Shown here: positions 16,103-25,056 of the stretch, piece after piece | How positions within the stretch are numbered: position 1 is the first letter of the stretch | Layout: every line of letters begins with the position of its first letter | NCBI GenBank assembly: GCA_900551295.1 | Contig: URVJ01000002.1 | Coordinates: 62,001-126,000 of the forward strand | Direction: 5' to 3' | Origin: an uncultured Eubacteriales bacterium | GTDB lineage: Bacteria; Bacillota; Clostridia; Oscillospirales; CAG-382 | Length of the DNA: 64,000 nucleotides | Notes under the pieces: model-generated | What the model saw: only the letters and a program-made list of their open reading frames with translations | Told to the model about the DNA's origin: nothing | Database searches by the model: none | Position numbers and translations under genes: made by a program

Positions 16103-17554
16103 ATGAAAAAACTTCTCGGTATCGTCATGTCGGGACTGCTCGCGGCAGGCGCTGTAACTGCCGTAAACGCATCGGCTGGAATATCCGTCGTAATCAATGA
16201 TAAGCCCGTTGAGTTCGGCGACGTAGCACCGCAGATAATTGAGGGTAGAACAATGGTTCCTCTTCGTGCAATCTTCGAGGCGCTTAATGCAACAGTCGAG
16301 TGGGACGATGTTACAAAAACCGTAAAGTCCGCAAAGGACGATACAACAATTTCGTTTACGATCGGTGAAAATAAGCTTATAAAGAACGGTGAAGAAAAAA
16401 CTCTTGACGTTCCGGCACAGATAGTCGATTCCAGAACTCTTGTTCCCGTAAGAGCAATATCCGAAGCATTCGACTGCAATGTTGAGTGGGAGGATTCCGC
16501 AAAGACCGTAAAAATTACATATGCAGACGACGGGAAAAATGACGGCGATATCATTACTCTTGCAAACGCAGAGCCTGTGACCGAAAATGTTGCGGTGTAT
16601 GCCGGCGACGCGGTCATGACAATCGTTGAAGATGAAAGAAATTCGTCAAATCATGTCTATAATCTTGTGTCAAACGTAACAGACCGTGCGTCGTGGACGT
16701 ATTTCTGGTATAAGACAAATGACTATAAAGCCGGGCAGAAGTATAAGATAGAGTATGATGTCCGCGTAACGGGCAACGCCTTAAATGTATCAATGAGCGG
16801 AATGAAAGTTCAAATCGGAACTTGCCTTAAATATTCCACAAGCGACGGCGAGAATAATAAAGAACACGGTGTCGGCGGAATCACGTTTGAGCAGAATCTC
16901 GGTGATTGGGCGCACGTAAATCTTATTGCCGAAATTCCGGAAAATTACGTAAACGGAGACGATACAAGATTCGGCATTTACGGAAATCCTATCATCATCT
17001 CTCAATATGACCATCAGATAGCGCTCAACTTCCAGCTTGATAACGTTTCGGTAGTTCCTTACGGCAATACGGATAAAACTGCCGAACCGAGTCGGATTGA
17101 TTTTGAAAAGCTCAGCGGAGTCGTATACGATTTTAAGACAGACCAAGCACACGGTTGGACACCAACAAACTCAAAAATCGGCTTTGACGGCGAGGATATG
17201 GTAGTTACTTCCGATGAAGGCTCGACAGATCCTCATATTACCGTAAATAAGCTCTCGATAAAAGCAGGGGACTATAATGCGGTTGTTGTCAGATTTAAGC
17301 CCGATGCCACAGTCGGCGCAAAGCAGGCAAACGCATATTTCGCGACCGATACCGAAACCGCATTCAGTGAGGACAGAGGAATATACCTTAATTTTTCCGA
17401 TATGTATACTGACGACGAAGGATATAAGTGGGCAGTATTCAAGTTCGGCGATAATCCTTCGTGGATCGGCACCGTAACAGGAATACGTTTCGATCCTGTT
17501 TCCGCAGCGGGCGGTGTGCATAGAATTGATAAGATAATAGTAACTAAAATCTGA
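16103..17554 (+). CDS. Secreted stalk plus carbohydrate-binding-like protein, paralogue 2
   Basis: 483 residues, same length and architecture as the gene at 14439: signal peptide (about 1-22), stalk domain (about 24-140) with VPLRAIFEALNATVEWDD and VPVRAISEAFDCNVEWED, module A (about 150-320, KAGQKYKIEYDV to FQLDNVSVVP), module B (about 340-483, WIGTVTGIRFDP, ending KIIVTKI). The stalk is nearly identical to paralogue 1, whereas modules A and B have diverged more, especially in the linker between stalk and module A and in loop residues. That pattern fits duplication followed by change of ligand specificity. No catalytic domain is seen. Function inferred as glycan binding at the surface. Confidence 0.8.
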   Translation: MKKLLGIVMSGLLAAGAVTAVNASAGISVVINDKPVEFGDVAPQIIEGRTMVPLRAIFEALNATVEWDDVTKTVKSAKDDTTISFTIGENKLIKNGEEKTLDVPAQIVDSRTLVPVRAISEAFDCNVEWEDSAKTVKITYADDGKNDGDIITLANAEPVTENVAVYAGDAVMTIVEDERNSSNHVYNLVSNVTDRASWTYFWYKTNDYKAGQKYKIEYDVRVTGNALNVSMSGMKVQIGTCLKYSTSDGENNKEHGVGGITFEQNLGDWAHVNLIAEIPENYVNGDDTRFGIYGNPIIISQYDHQIALNFQLDNVSVVPYGNTDKTAEPSRIDFEKLSGVVYDFKTDQAHGWTPTNSKIGFDGEDMVVTSDEGSTDPHITVNKLSIKAGDYNAVVVRFKPDATVGAKQANAYFATDTETAFSEDRGIYLNFSDMYTDDEGYKWAVFKFGDNPSWIGTVTGIRFDPVSAAGGVHRIDKIIVTKI

Positions 17555-17589
17555 TTATTGCGCATATACCGACTCTCCTTTTTCGCATT

Positions 17590-17616
17590 GCCGCAGCCGT
17601 AAAGACTGCGGCTTTT
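17590..17616 (+). terminator. Terminator of paralogue 2
   Basis: GCCGCAG (17590-17596) pairs with CTGCGGC (17606-17612), followed by TTTTC. Confidence 0.7.
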
Positions 17617-17650
17617 CTGCGCCTGTTGATCAATGCCTAACCTGCCGCGT

Positions 17651-17684
17651 AAAAAAGAACGTCATTATAAAAACGGACGTTCTT
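17651..17684 (-). terminator. Terminator of the yqhQ-prmC pair
   Basis: On the minus strand AAGAACGTC (17684-17676) pairs with GACGTTCTT (17663-17655) and runs into TTTTTT. It lies just after the prmC stop. Confidence 0.8.
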
Positions 17685-17706
17685 AAAAGTATTGGATTGT
17701 TCTTTT

Positions 17707-18549
17707 TCAAAGCCTGGAACGTTTTGCGAGACAAATGCGTTCGACTTCAAACATATCACGTATGATCTTTGAGTCAAATCTCTGAGATTTGAAAATTGCC
17801 GCAACCTCTCTGCCTATGTCATATCCGACTTCCACTGCGCAGTATCCGTCGTCCTTTAGATATTTTGAAACAATATTCTTGACAATCACCTTGTAGAAAT
17901 CAAGACCGTCGTGACCGCCGTCAAGCGCTATGGACGGCTCGTGCAGAACCTCTTCTGAAAGTCCTTTTATGTCGTCTGACTTGATGTAGGGCGGATTGGA
18001 GGTAATCATGTCGGGAAATACCGACGGTGTGTATTCGTAAACGTCGCTCTTTACAAGGCGTAAACGTGACTCGGATATGCCGTGATATTCGGCGTTCTTT
18101 TTCGCATAGGAAAGCGCCTTTTCCGAAACGTCGACCGCAATTGCACGGACGTCGGGACGATTGTTAAGAACCGCAATGGGTACGCAGCCGCTGCCGGTGC
18201 ATAAATCGAGTAAAAGTCCGTTTCTCGGCAGATACTTTATAGCAAGTTCGGCAAGAAGCTCTGTTTCGGGACGCGGAATAAGACAGCCTTCTCCGCAGAA
18301 AATGCGCAGGCCGAAAAACTCCCACTCTCCGATAATGTACTGAAGAGGCTCGTGATTCATGCGGCGCTCAAGTGCTTTGTCAAGCTTTTGGTAAATGTCG
18401 TCCGGAATTTCGTTTGCGCGTTTCATTAAAAACTCGTTCTTTTTCATACCCGAAAAATGTGTTATAAGCGTGTCGGTTTCAAAACGCGCGTTGTCGGTAA
18501 TACTTGAAAGTTTTGTAATTGCGGTTGCTTTAAATTCGTTGTAAGTCAT
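17707..18549 (-). CDS. prmC: Peptide chain release factor N5-glutamine methyltransferase
   Basis: 280 residues, normal length. N-terminal helical domain about 1-85, then a class I SAM methyltransferase: LIPRPETELLAE, motif I LLDLCTGSGCVPIAVL, AVDVSEKALSYA, and the glutamine-methylating NPPY motif in MITSNPPYIKSDDI. PrmC methylates the GGQ glutamine of release factors RF1 and RF2. It sits 64 bp downstream of a yqhQ-type gene on the minus strand; yqhQ-prmC, usually followed by prfA, is a common Clostridia arrangement, but prfA is not here. The ribosome site before ATG 18549 is weak. Confidence 0.95.
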   Translation of the reverse strand: MTYNEFKATAITKLSSITDNARFETDTLITHFSGMKKNEFLMKRANEIPDDIYQKLDKALERRMNHEPLQYIIGEWEFFGLRIFCGEGCLIPRPETELLAELAIKYLPRNGLLLDLCTGSGCVPIAVLNNRPDVRAIAVDVSEKALSYAKKNAEYHGISESRLRLVKSDVYEYTPSVFPDMITSNPPYIKSDDIKGLSEEVLHEPSIALDGGHDGLDFYKVIVKNIVSKYLKDDGYCAVEVGYDIGREVAAIFKSQRFDSKIIRDMFEVERICLAKRSRL

Positions 18550-18613
18550 GGTAGAATAACAGTTTCCTCAGAATACGCAGCGTTTTTTCTGCGTGGCGGT
18601 TTGAAGTTTGCGT

Positions 18614-19627
18614 TTATTCGGCGGCGGTGTCCGCAGTGCCGTTTTGAGTGCTTTTTATATTTTCGCCGGCATTTTCTTGCTTTTCCGGCGGATAGAAGTC
18701 GGGAAGCGCAGCCTTCAGAGAGCTTATGGCAACTTCTATCTGATCAAGATCGGGTTCTTTTGTCGTAAGACGCTGAATCCAAAGTCCGGGAGCCGAGAGA
18801 ATACGTACAAAGAGATTGTCGTGAGTTCCGGCAAATTTGATGAATTCAAATCCTATTCCGACTATAAGCGGCAGAATAAGCAGCTTTACGGCTACTCTCG
18901 GAAGTCTCGGCAGATCAATGTAGAATACCGAGATAATAATGCCTATAAACATCATTACAAACAAAAAGCTTGTTCCGCATCTCGGATGAAAGCGAATCTG
19001 CTTTTTTACGTTTTCGGGAGTCAGTTCAAGCCCGGCTTCGTGGCAGAATATCGACTTGTGTTCCGCACCGTGATACTGAAAAACACGTTTCATGTCGGGA
19101 ATGAGTCCGACAAGAGCAATGTATGCCGTAAAGATCGCGATTTTGAGAACGCCCTCGATTACGCTCTTTAAATATATGTTGTAGTATATCTTGTCAACAA
19201 GATCCGAAACAAGGGCCGGAAGATACATGAAAAGCAGTACCGACATTGCAAGTCCTATTACAGTGCCTATTACCGAGGCTATTGCCGTGGCGCTCTTTCC
19301 GAGCTTTTTCTCAAGCCACTTTTCAAACTTCGACGGTTCTTCTTCGATTCCCAGCATTTCAGCCGAACGGTTGAGGGTTTTGAAACTTAAAACCATTGTT
19401 TCGGCAAAATTTACGATTCCGCGTATGATCGGAAGTCTTAAAAAAGCGCTCTTGTCGCGTATTGTTGTAAATTTTTCAACTTCGGTCGCAATTTTTCCGT
19501 CGGTCTGCCTTACCGAGAGCGCAACATAATTCTTGGATTTCATCATTACGCCTTCGATTACAGCCTGACCGCCGACCGTTCCGAGACGGGAACAGCTTTT
19601 TGCGTCCGCGCTTGATTTATTGCTCAT
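18614..19627 (-). CDS. DUF1385 (YqhQ-type) membrane protein
   Basis: 337 residues. The hallmark GGQAVIEGVMMKSKNYVALS is at about 19-38. Membrane segments follow at about 109-131, 155-180, 218-240 and 240-258, and the conserved FHPRCGTSFLFVMM and YHGAEHKSIFCHE motifs contain His/Cys residues that could bind metal. DUF1385 proteins are nearly universal in Firmicutes and are often encoded beside rpmE, prmC and prfA. Their biochemical role is not settled. ATG 19627 follows CAGGTG. Confidence 0.88.
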   Translation of the reverse strand: MSNKSSADAKSCSRLGTVGGQAVIEGVMMKSKNYVALSVRQTDGKIATEVEKFTTIRDKSAFLRLPIIRGIVNFAETMVLSFKTLNRSAEMLGIEEEPSKFEKWLEKKLGKSATAIASVIGTVIGLAMSVLLFMYLPALVSDLVDKIYYNIYLKSVIEGVLKIAIFTAYIALVGLIPDMKRVFQYHGAEHKSIFCHEAGLELTPENVKKQIRFHPRCGTSFLFVMMFIGIIISVFYIDLPRLPRVAVKLLILPLIVGIGFEFIKFAGTHDNLFVRILSAPGLWIQRLTTKEPDLDQIEVAISSLKAALPDFYPPEKQENAGENIKSTQNGTADTAAE

Positions 19628-19785
19628 AATTCACCTGCTTAAAATTAATATATAGATTATACAAAAGAATAAATAATTTATTTGGGATAAACTGTTGATT
19701 TTAAGTAAACAACTTTGTAATATTTTTTTAATTTACGGTTAAAAGAAAAATATTTCGGAAAATGAGTAAAAGTTTGCTGTTTTTC

Positions 19786-19814
19786 TTGAAAAAAAGCTTT
19801 GCGTGTGTTATACT
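19786..19814 (+). promoter_or_regulatory. Sigma-A promoter for the HD/HAD pair
   Basis: TTGAAA (19786-19791), 17-bp spacer, TATACT (19809-19814). The leader to ATG 19890 is about 70 nt and includes GGAGG. Confidence 0.75.
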
Positions 19815-19889
19815 TATAATGACAGAATGTTCGGCGATGATTAAAATTCGCCGGATAACGCAAACAGTCTTACGGCTACGGAGGAAAAG

Positions 19890-20486
19890 ATGAACGAAGA
19901 ACAGCTGCGTGCAATAGAGATAGAATCCGTAAAGGATAAATTCGTAAAAGCATATAACGAGGCAATAAAAAGACAGGGTTCCGCGGAGCTTTTGGCATGG
20001 ATGTCGGATAAGACCGACTTTTTCAAGGCGCCCGCAAGCTCAAAATACCATAACGCCTTTGAGGGCGGACTTGCCGAACACTCGCTCAATGTTTATAACG
20101 CGATGATTGAACATTTCAACGACGGAAAACCCGACGAATCTTTTGCGATATGCGCATTGCTGCATGATCTGTGCAAGGCTGAGTTTTATAAGGTCAGCCA
20201 GAGAAACGTCAAAAACGAGGCTACCGGACAGTGGGAAAGGGTAAACTATTATACCATTGAAGATAAATTTCCGTTCGGACACGGAGAAAAGAGCGTGTTT
20301 CTTGTCGAACGCTTTATGCGTCTTAAAGTAGAAGAAGCAATAGCAATAAGATGGCATATGGGCGGTTTTGACGACGCGGCGCGCGGAGGAAGTTTTGCAA
20401 TAAACGGAGCGTATGAAAAGTACCCTCTTGCGGTTAAACTTCATATAGCCGACGTTATAGCGACATATCTCATGGAAAATAAATAA
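19890..20486 (+). CDS. HD-domain phosphohydrolase-like protein
   Basis: 198 residues, soluble. The HD signature is spread over GGLAEHSLNVYNAM (first His), ICALLHDLCKAEFY (His-Asp) and AIRWHMGG (distal His), as in the HD part of YhaM-type nucleases. The nuclease OB-fold of YhaM is absent, so this is a stand-alone HD protein. Such proteins occur in many Clostridia and in phages; substrate is unknown, nucleotides are likely. It is followed after 15 bp by a HAD-IIA phosphatase, suggesting the two act in nucleotide or phosphate-ester housekeeping. Good GGAGG before ATG 19890. Confidence 0.8.
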   Translation: MNEEQLRAIEIESVKDKFVKAYNEAIKRQGSAELLAWMSDKTDFFKAPASSKYHNAFEGGLAEHSLNVYNAMIEHFNDGKPDESFAICALLHDLCKAEFYKVSQRNVKNEATGQWERVNYYTIEDKFPFGHGEKSVFLVERFMRLKVEEAIAIRWHMGGFDDAARGGSFAINGAYEKYPLAVKLHIADVIATYLMENK

Positions 20487-20501
20487 AAAGGAATAGAGAA
20501 A

Positions 20502-21302
20502 ATGCAAAGAATACTCGATATTGAAAAGAAAAACGGATTTATCTGCGATATGGACGGTGTTATATACCACGGAAACAGAATACTGCCCGGTGTTGCGGAA
20601 TTTGTGGAATGGCTTAAAAATAACGACAAAAACTTTCTGTTTCTGACAAACAGTTCTGAAAGATCTCCTATCGAACTTCATCAGAAACTTCAGAGAATGG
20701 GACTTGACGTCGATCCGTCGCATTTCTATACAAGCGCACTTGCGACAGCGGACTTTCTGGCACATCAGCGCCCCGGCTGCTCAGCGTATGTAATAGGCGA
20801 ACCCGGACTTATAAATGCGCTCTATGCAAAGGGTATATCCATGAACGACGTAAATCCCGATTATGTAGTCGTCGGCGAAACGAGAAACTATAACTACGAC
20901 AGCATAATAAGAGCCGTAAGGCTTGTAAATGCGGGCGCTAAGCTTATCGGAACAAACCCCGACATGACGGGCCCGTCGGAACAGGGTATAATTCCCGCAT
21001 GCCGCGCGCTTGTAGCGCCTATCGAACTTTCGACGGGAGTTGTGGCGTACTATCTCGGAAAGCCCAATCCTCTCATGATGAAAACCGGAATAAAGCTTCT
21101 CGGTGTAAAGCCCGAAGAGGCGGTTATTGTCGGCGACAGAATGGATACCGATATAATAGCGGGTATAGAATCCGAAATAGAAACGGTACTTGTGCTTTCT
21201 GGAGTAACCGACGGGAACGTCATGAAACAGTTCCCGTACAGACCAATGTATATATATAACGGCGTAGGCGATATAATAAAGAAAAAGTGCGCGGATTTAT
21301 AA
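20502..21302 (+). CDS. HAD-IIA family phosphatase (NagD-like)
   Basis: 266 residues, typical for the NagD/AraL group. Motif I FICDMDGVIYHG carries the Asp nucleophile and general acid, motif II is FLTNSSE, and motif III/IV is KPEEAVIVGDRMDTDIIAG. The cap between motifs II and III is the C2A type. Substrates for the group are sugar phosphates, nucleotides or phosphoglycolate, and cannot be chosen here. Cotranscribed with the HD protein; strong terminator downstream. Confidence 0.9.
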   Translation: MQRILDIEKKNGFICDMDGVIYHGNRILPGVAEFVEWLKNNDKNFLFLTNSSERSPIELHQKLQRMGLDVDPSHFYTSALATADFLAHQRPGCSAYVIGEPGLINALYAKGISMNDVNPDYVVVGETRNYNYDSIIRAVRLVNAGAKLIGTNPDMTGPSEQGIIPACRALVAPIELSTGVVAYYLGKPNPLMMKTGIKLLGVKPEEAVIVGDRMDTDIIAGIESEIETVLVLSGVTDGNVMKQFPYRPMYIYNGVGDIIKKKCADL

Positions 21303-21326
21303 AACGCGCCCTGCGAGTAAAGAAAT

Positions 21327-21373
21327 TCCACCCTTGTTTGACGGTAATAATCCGAAATTGAGGGTGGATTTTT
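21327..21373 (+). terminator. Terminator after the HAD gene
   Basis: TCCACCCT (21327-21334) pairs with AGGGTGGA (21361-21368), followed by TTTTT; loop of 26 nt. Confidence 0.75.
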
Positions 21374-21432
21374 GTATTGTTGAAAAGACGCGGAAAATAA
21401 ATGTAAAAAAATTGTTTATTTGAAAAAAAGTA

Positions 21433-21461
21433 TTCCAAACAACGGCTATGTGTGATATACT
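21433..21461 (+). promoter_or_regulatory. Extended -10 promoter for cdaA-cdaR
   Basis: TGATATACT extended -10 (TATACT 21456-21461) with a weak -35 TTCCAA (21433-21438) at 17 bp. The leader to ATG 21498 is about 30 nt with GGAGGG. Confidence 0.6.
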
Positions 21462-21497
21462 TATATAATAAGCAGATATGAATGGAGGGCGAAGTTT

Positions 21498-22349
21498 ATG
21501 AACGTGCTGCAAAATGCGTGGACATACATAATAAATCAGCTTGCCGCGGTTACGGTGTTCGACCTTTTGGATATAGCAATAGTGTCGATAATCTTTTATT
21601 ATGTGTTTAAGTTCGTAAAGGACAGACGCGCAGGAAAACTTGCTCTCGGAATACTGCTGATCATACTCGTGCTGTTCTTGAGCGATATTCTGAATATGCA
21701 CGCGCTCAACTTCTTACTTCAGAATATAATGCAGGTCGGTATAATAGGACTTCTTATAGTGTTTCAGTCCGAGCTGCGTTCTTTTCTCGAAAAGGTCGGC
21801 GGAACGTCGTTTATAGGCTCGCTGAATAAGAAGAATAACGATGTGCAGAGTACCGTCAGATGTATAGACAGCGTCGTTGAGGCGTGTATGTACTTTGCCG
21901 ACGAAAAGACGGGAGCGCTTATAGTGTTCGAGCGTTCGACAAAACTCGGAGACGTCATTAGAACAGGCACCGTAATAGACGCAGATCCTGCGGTATTTCT
22001 CATAAAGAATATATTTTTCAATAAAGCTCCTCTGCATGACGGCGCGCTTGTGATACGCAATAACCGCCTTTGTTCGGCAGGCTGTTTTCTGCCTTTGTCC
22101 TCAAAGGATGATATAATAAAAGATCTCGGAACGCGTCACAGAGCCGCAATAGGAATGAGCGAAAACTCCGACAGCGTCGTTGTGGTCGTATCAGAGGAAA
22201 CGGGTACGGTGTCTGTTGCCTGCGACGGAGTTCTGACGCGCGGATATAATGAATTTACTCTCAAAAACGATCTCATGAAATACCTTGCGGGATATGATAC
22301 AAAGTCGTCAAAGAAAAAATCCGTGAAAAGCTCGAAAGATCCCGAATAA
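21498..22349 (+). CDS. cdaA: Diadenylate cyclase CdaA (c-di-AMP synthesis)
   Basis: 283 residues. Three N-terminal membrane helices (about 20-75) are followed by a DisA_N cyclase domain with the catalytic motifs DGA in APLHDGALVIRNNR (about residue 181) and RHR in LGTRHRAAIG (about 212). CdaA condenses two ATP into c-di-AMP, which controls potassium and osmolyte transport and wall homeostasis. It is followed by cdaR, as in nearly all Firmicutes; glmM, the third usual member, is not next to it here. Confidence 0.96.
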   Translation: MNVLQNAWTYIINQLAAVTVFDLLDIAIVSIIFYYVFKFVKDRRAGKLALGILLIILVLFLSDILNMHALNFLLQNIMQVGIIGLLIVFQSELRSFLEKVGGTSFIGSLNKKNNDVQSTVRCIDSVVEACMYFADEKTGALIVFERSTKLGDVIRTGTVIDADPAVFLIKNIFFNKAPLHDGALVIRNNRLCSAGCFLPLSSKDDIIKDLGTRHRAAIGMSENSDSVVVVVSEETGTVSVACDGVLTRGYNEFTLKNDLMKYLAGYDTKSSKKKSVKSSKDPE

Positions 22350-22378
22350 AAAGTAAAAAATGTGAAAGGGGCATGGCT

Positions 22379-23389
22379 GTGGCAAAGAATAAAGAAAAGA
22401 AAAGCACCGTCGTTACGGTACAGAATACCGAAGAAGAACAGAACGCCGGACGCGGTTCTTCAATAGTGCCGAAAATACTTTCCATACTTGCGGCGATCGC
22501 CCTGTGGTTTTATGTAATAGACGTCCAGACGACGCAGTTTGAAAAGACATTTTACGGGGTAGCCGTAACGCTTGAGAATTTCGATACGTCGCAGGGACTT
22601 GATATTATTTCGGGACGAAACGGCACGGTGGACGTCGTTATCAAGGGTACAAAGGCTCAGGTAAACGCACTCGGCGAGACCGATATAAAGGCAAGTGCGG
22701 ATATGTCGGGTGTAAACGAATCGGGAGATTACAGACTGAATGTCAGCGTTACGGTTCCGTCGGGACTTACAGTTGTAGAAAAGAGCATAGGATATGTCGA
22801 GGTGTCCGTCGATAAAACTGTCGGAAAGACAGTGCCGTTAAAGCTTGAAATGACGTATACGCTGCCGGATTCGTATGAGTTTGACGAAATATCAATGTCT
22901 CCGAAAAATATATACGTATCAGGACCCCAAGATCTCGTTGACTCGGTGGAACAGGGCAGAGTTTCACTTGATCTCGGAACGGTCAGCGGAAAAGTCACGG
23001 CGAAATGTTCGGTCACGCTTGTTGACGCAAACGATAATATAGTTCAGAGTCCGTATCTTCGCATGAATGAATCGACGGTGGACGTCACCGTGCCTGTTTT
23101 AAAGAGCGAGCAGAAGAGAGTGAATGTCAATATCGCGGATACCGATCTTGAATATGACATTGACGTGTCGCCCAAAAATGTAATAATAAAGGGCGAAGCA
23201 AAGCTTGTGGACAGTATAGATTCCGTTTCGACGGACGTTCTCGAAATCGTAAAATCGAGCGTTACAAGCCTGCGGCTTTCGCTGCCTAACGAAGTTACCG
23301 CGTATGATGAAAACGGAAATATAATTTCAGCCGTTACCGTCACGGTGTCTAATGTCAGAAACGCCGCGGATAATGCTGAAAATAACTGA
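22379..23389 (+). CDS. cdaR: CdaA regulator CdaR (YbbR-domain protein)
   Basis: About 336 residues. A charged N-terminus, one membrane helix (about residues 30-46, KILSILAAIALWFYV), and then three YbbR repeats outside the cell (FYGVAVTLEN, LKLEMTYTLP and VNVNIADTDL mark the starts). CdaR binds CdaA and modulates c-di-AMP production. I prefer GTG 22379 because AAGGGG sits 7 nt before it; the in-frame ATG 22373 is only 1 nt from that site. Confidence 0.92.
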   Translation: MAKNKEKKSTVVTVQNTEEEQNAGRGSSIVPKILSILAAIALWFYVIDVQTTQFEKTFYGVAVTLENFDTSQGLDIISGRNGTVDVVIKGTKAQVNALGETDIKASADMSGVNESGDYRLNVSVTVPSGLTVVEKSIGYVEVSVDKTVGKTVPLKLEMTYTLPDSYEFDEISMSPKNIYVSGPQDLVDSVEQGRVSLDLGTVSGKVTAKCSVTLVDANDNIVQSPYLRMNESTVDVTVPVLKSEQKRVNVNIADTDLEYDIDVSPKNVIIKGEAKLVDSIDSVSTDVLEIVKSSVTSLRLSLPNEVTAYDENGNIISAVTVTVSNVRNAADNAENN

Positions 23390-23409
23390 AATTTGCTGTT
23401 TGGGTGATA

Positions 23410-25056
23410 ATGATTAATCAAAAGAGCTTTGCGGTCGTCCGCAATATAAAAATACCGTGTACCTTTGAAAATGAGAGCGAGCTTGACGCAAAAGCGATTA
23501 AGATTGCCGAAAAGACGTTTTTTTCAAAGCAAAAGGGTGCGTTTGCGGGTTTGCCGTTTGTGTATAAACGCAGTATTGACGCGAGAGATAAGAACGCGGT
23601 AAAGCTGATATATTCGGTTGCTGCCGAAATACAGCCGGAAAATGCGGATAAATTGCTGCCGCAGCTGAAAAAATATAAGAATACCGACGCGGCAGTTTCA
23701 AAAGAGCCTGATTTTTCGTGTCCGGAAATAAATAAAGATAAACGTCCCGTTGTCGTCGGGTTCGGACCGTCGGGTATGTTCTGTGCGCTTGCGCTTGCAA
23801 AGGCAGGACTGAGACCTGTCGTACTCGAGCGCGGAGACGATGTTGAAACAAGGGCGAAAAAAGTCGAAAAATATTGGAAAGACGGCACTCTTGACGTAAA
23901 CAGCAACGTGCAGTTCGGAGAGGGCGGCGCAGGCACGTTTTCGGACGGAAAACTCTTGACACGCATAAGCGATTCGTTGTGCGGCTTTGTGCTGTCGGAA
24001 TTTGTTCGGTTCGGAGCGCCGAAAGAAATAACATATCTTGCAAAACCGCATATAGGAACGGATAATTTAAGGAAAATCGTCGCGGCTGTCCGAAACGAGA
24101 TTATTTCTCTCGGAGGAGAGGTAAGATTTCGTACAAAGCTTGAAAAGATAAATTTTTCTTCGTCGGGAAATGTCTGCGGCGTAACCGACTCGGACGGCAA
24201 TGAAACTCCGTGCGGCGCAGTGTTTCTGTGTATAGGCCACAGCGCGAGAGATACCGTAAAAGAATTGTTAAAAGGCGGTTTTGACGTGCAGCCCAAGCCT
24301 TTTTCGGTAGGGGTAAGAATAGAGCATCTGCAAAAGGATATAGATAACGCAATGTACGGCGCTTTTTCGGGCGCACCCGTACTTTCAAGGGCACAGTATA
24401 CGCTTTCACGAAAATTTGACGGCAGAGCCGTGTATTCTTTCTGTATGTGTCCCGGAGGTGTTGTCACGGCGTCGGCGTCGGATAACGGCGAGATAGTCAC
24501 AAACGGCATGAGCTATTATGACAGAAGCGGACTTAATGCAAATTCCGCAATAGCGGTGTCGGTTTCTCCATCAGATTACGGAAATACCGTACAGGGTGCC
24601 GTTGATTTTCAAAAAAATCTCGAAACGGCGGCATTTTGCGCTGCAGGAAATGATTCGGGCGCGCCGATACAGCTCTTAGGTGATTTTCTGTCCGATAAAC
24701 TCTGCCGCGAGCCGTCAAGGATAATGCCGACGTATACCGGAAAAACAAAGCTTTGCAAAGCGTCGGATATTTTTCCCGGATTTGTAACCGATAACCTTAA
24801 AAAGGGAATACGCGCGTTTGAGTATGATATAAAAGGCTTTTCGTGTGATGACGCAGTGCTTACTTTTCCCGAAACAAGAACCTCGTCGCCCGTAAGAATA
24901 AACAGAGATGAGAGAATGGTGTCGGTTGGGAAAAGCGGCGTTTATCCGTGCGGTGAGGGTGCGGGATATGCCGGAGGAATAACAAGCGCCGCGGTTGACG
25001 GATTAAAGGCGGCAATTAATTATATAAATACGCTGAAAGGTGAAAATCTGAAATGA
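23410..25056 (+). CDS. FAD-dependent oxidoreductase (COG2509-type)
   Basis: About 548 residues. The dinucleotide-binding motif VVGFGPSGMFCALALAKAG lies near residue 115, followed by a glutamate-ending strand (VVLERGD) and FGEGGAGTFSDGKL, which is characteristic of the family of NAD(P)/FAD-dependent proteins with an N-terminal alpha/beta domain (about 1-100). The C-terminal GEGAGYAGGITSAAVDGLKA closes the FAD site. Substrate is unknown. The start is uncertain between GTG 23404 and ATG 23410; neither has ideal spacing. The stop overlaps the start of the RseC-like gene by 4 bp. Confidence 0.88.
   Translation: MINQKSFAVVRNIKIPCTFENESELDAKAIKIAEKTFFSKQKGAFAGLPFVYKRSIDARDKNAVKLIYSVAAEIQPENADKLLPQLKKYKNTDAAVSKEPDFSCPEINKDKRPVVVGFGPSGMFCALALAKAGLRPVVLERGDDVETRAKKVEKYWKDGTLDVNSNVQFGEGGAGTFSDGKLLTRISDSLCGFVLSEFVRFGAPKEITYLAKPHIGTDNLRKIVAAVRNEIISLGGEVRFRTKLEKINFSSSGNVCGVTDSDGNETPCGAVFLCIGHSARDTVKELLKGGFDVQPKPFSVGVRIEHLQKDIDNAMYGAFSGAPVLSRAQYTLSRKFDGRAVYSFCMCPGGVVTASASDNGEIVTNGMSYYDRSGLNANSAIAVSVSPSDYGNTVQGAVDFQKNLETAAFCAAGNDSGAPIQLLGDFLSDKLCREPSRIMPTYTGKTKLCKASDIFPGFVTDNLKKGIRAFEYDIKGFSCDDAVLTFPETRTSSPVRINRDERMVSVGKSGVYPCGEGAGYAGGITSAAVDGLKAAINYINTLKGENLK

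Noticed and set aside
23418..24509. 363-residue antisense frame over the FAD oxidoreductase gene
   Set aside because: Sense strand encodes a complete known family; the antisense protein has Ser/Pro/Phe-rich low-information composition and no ribosome site.
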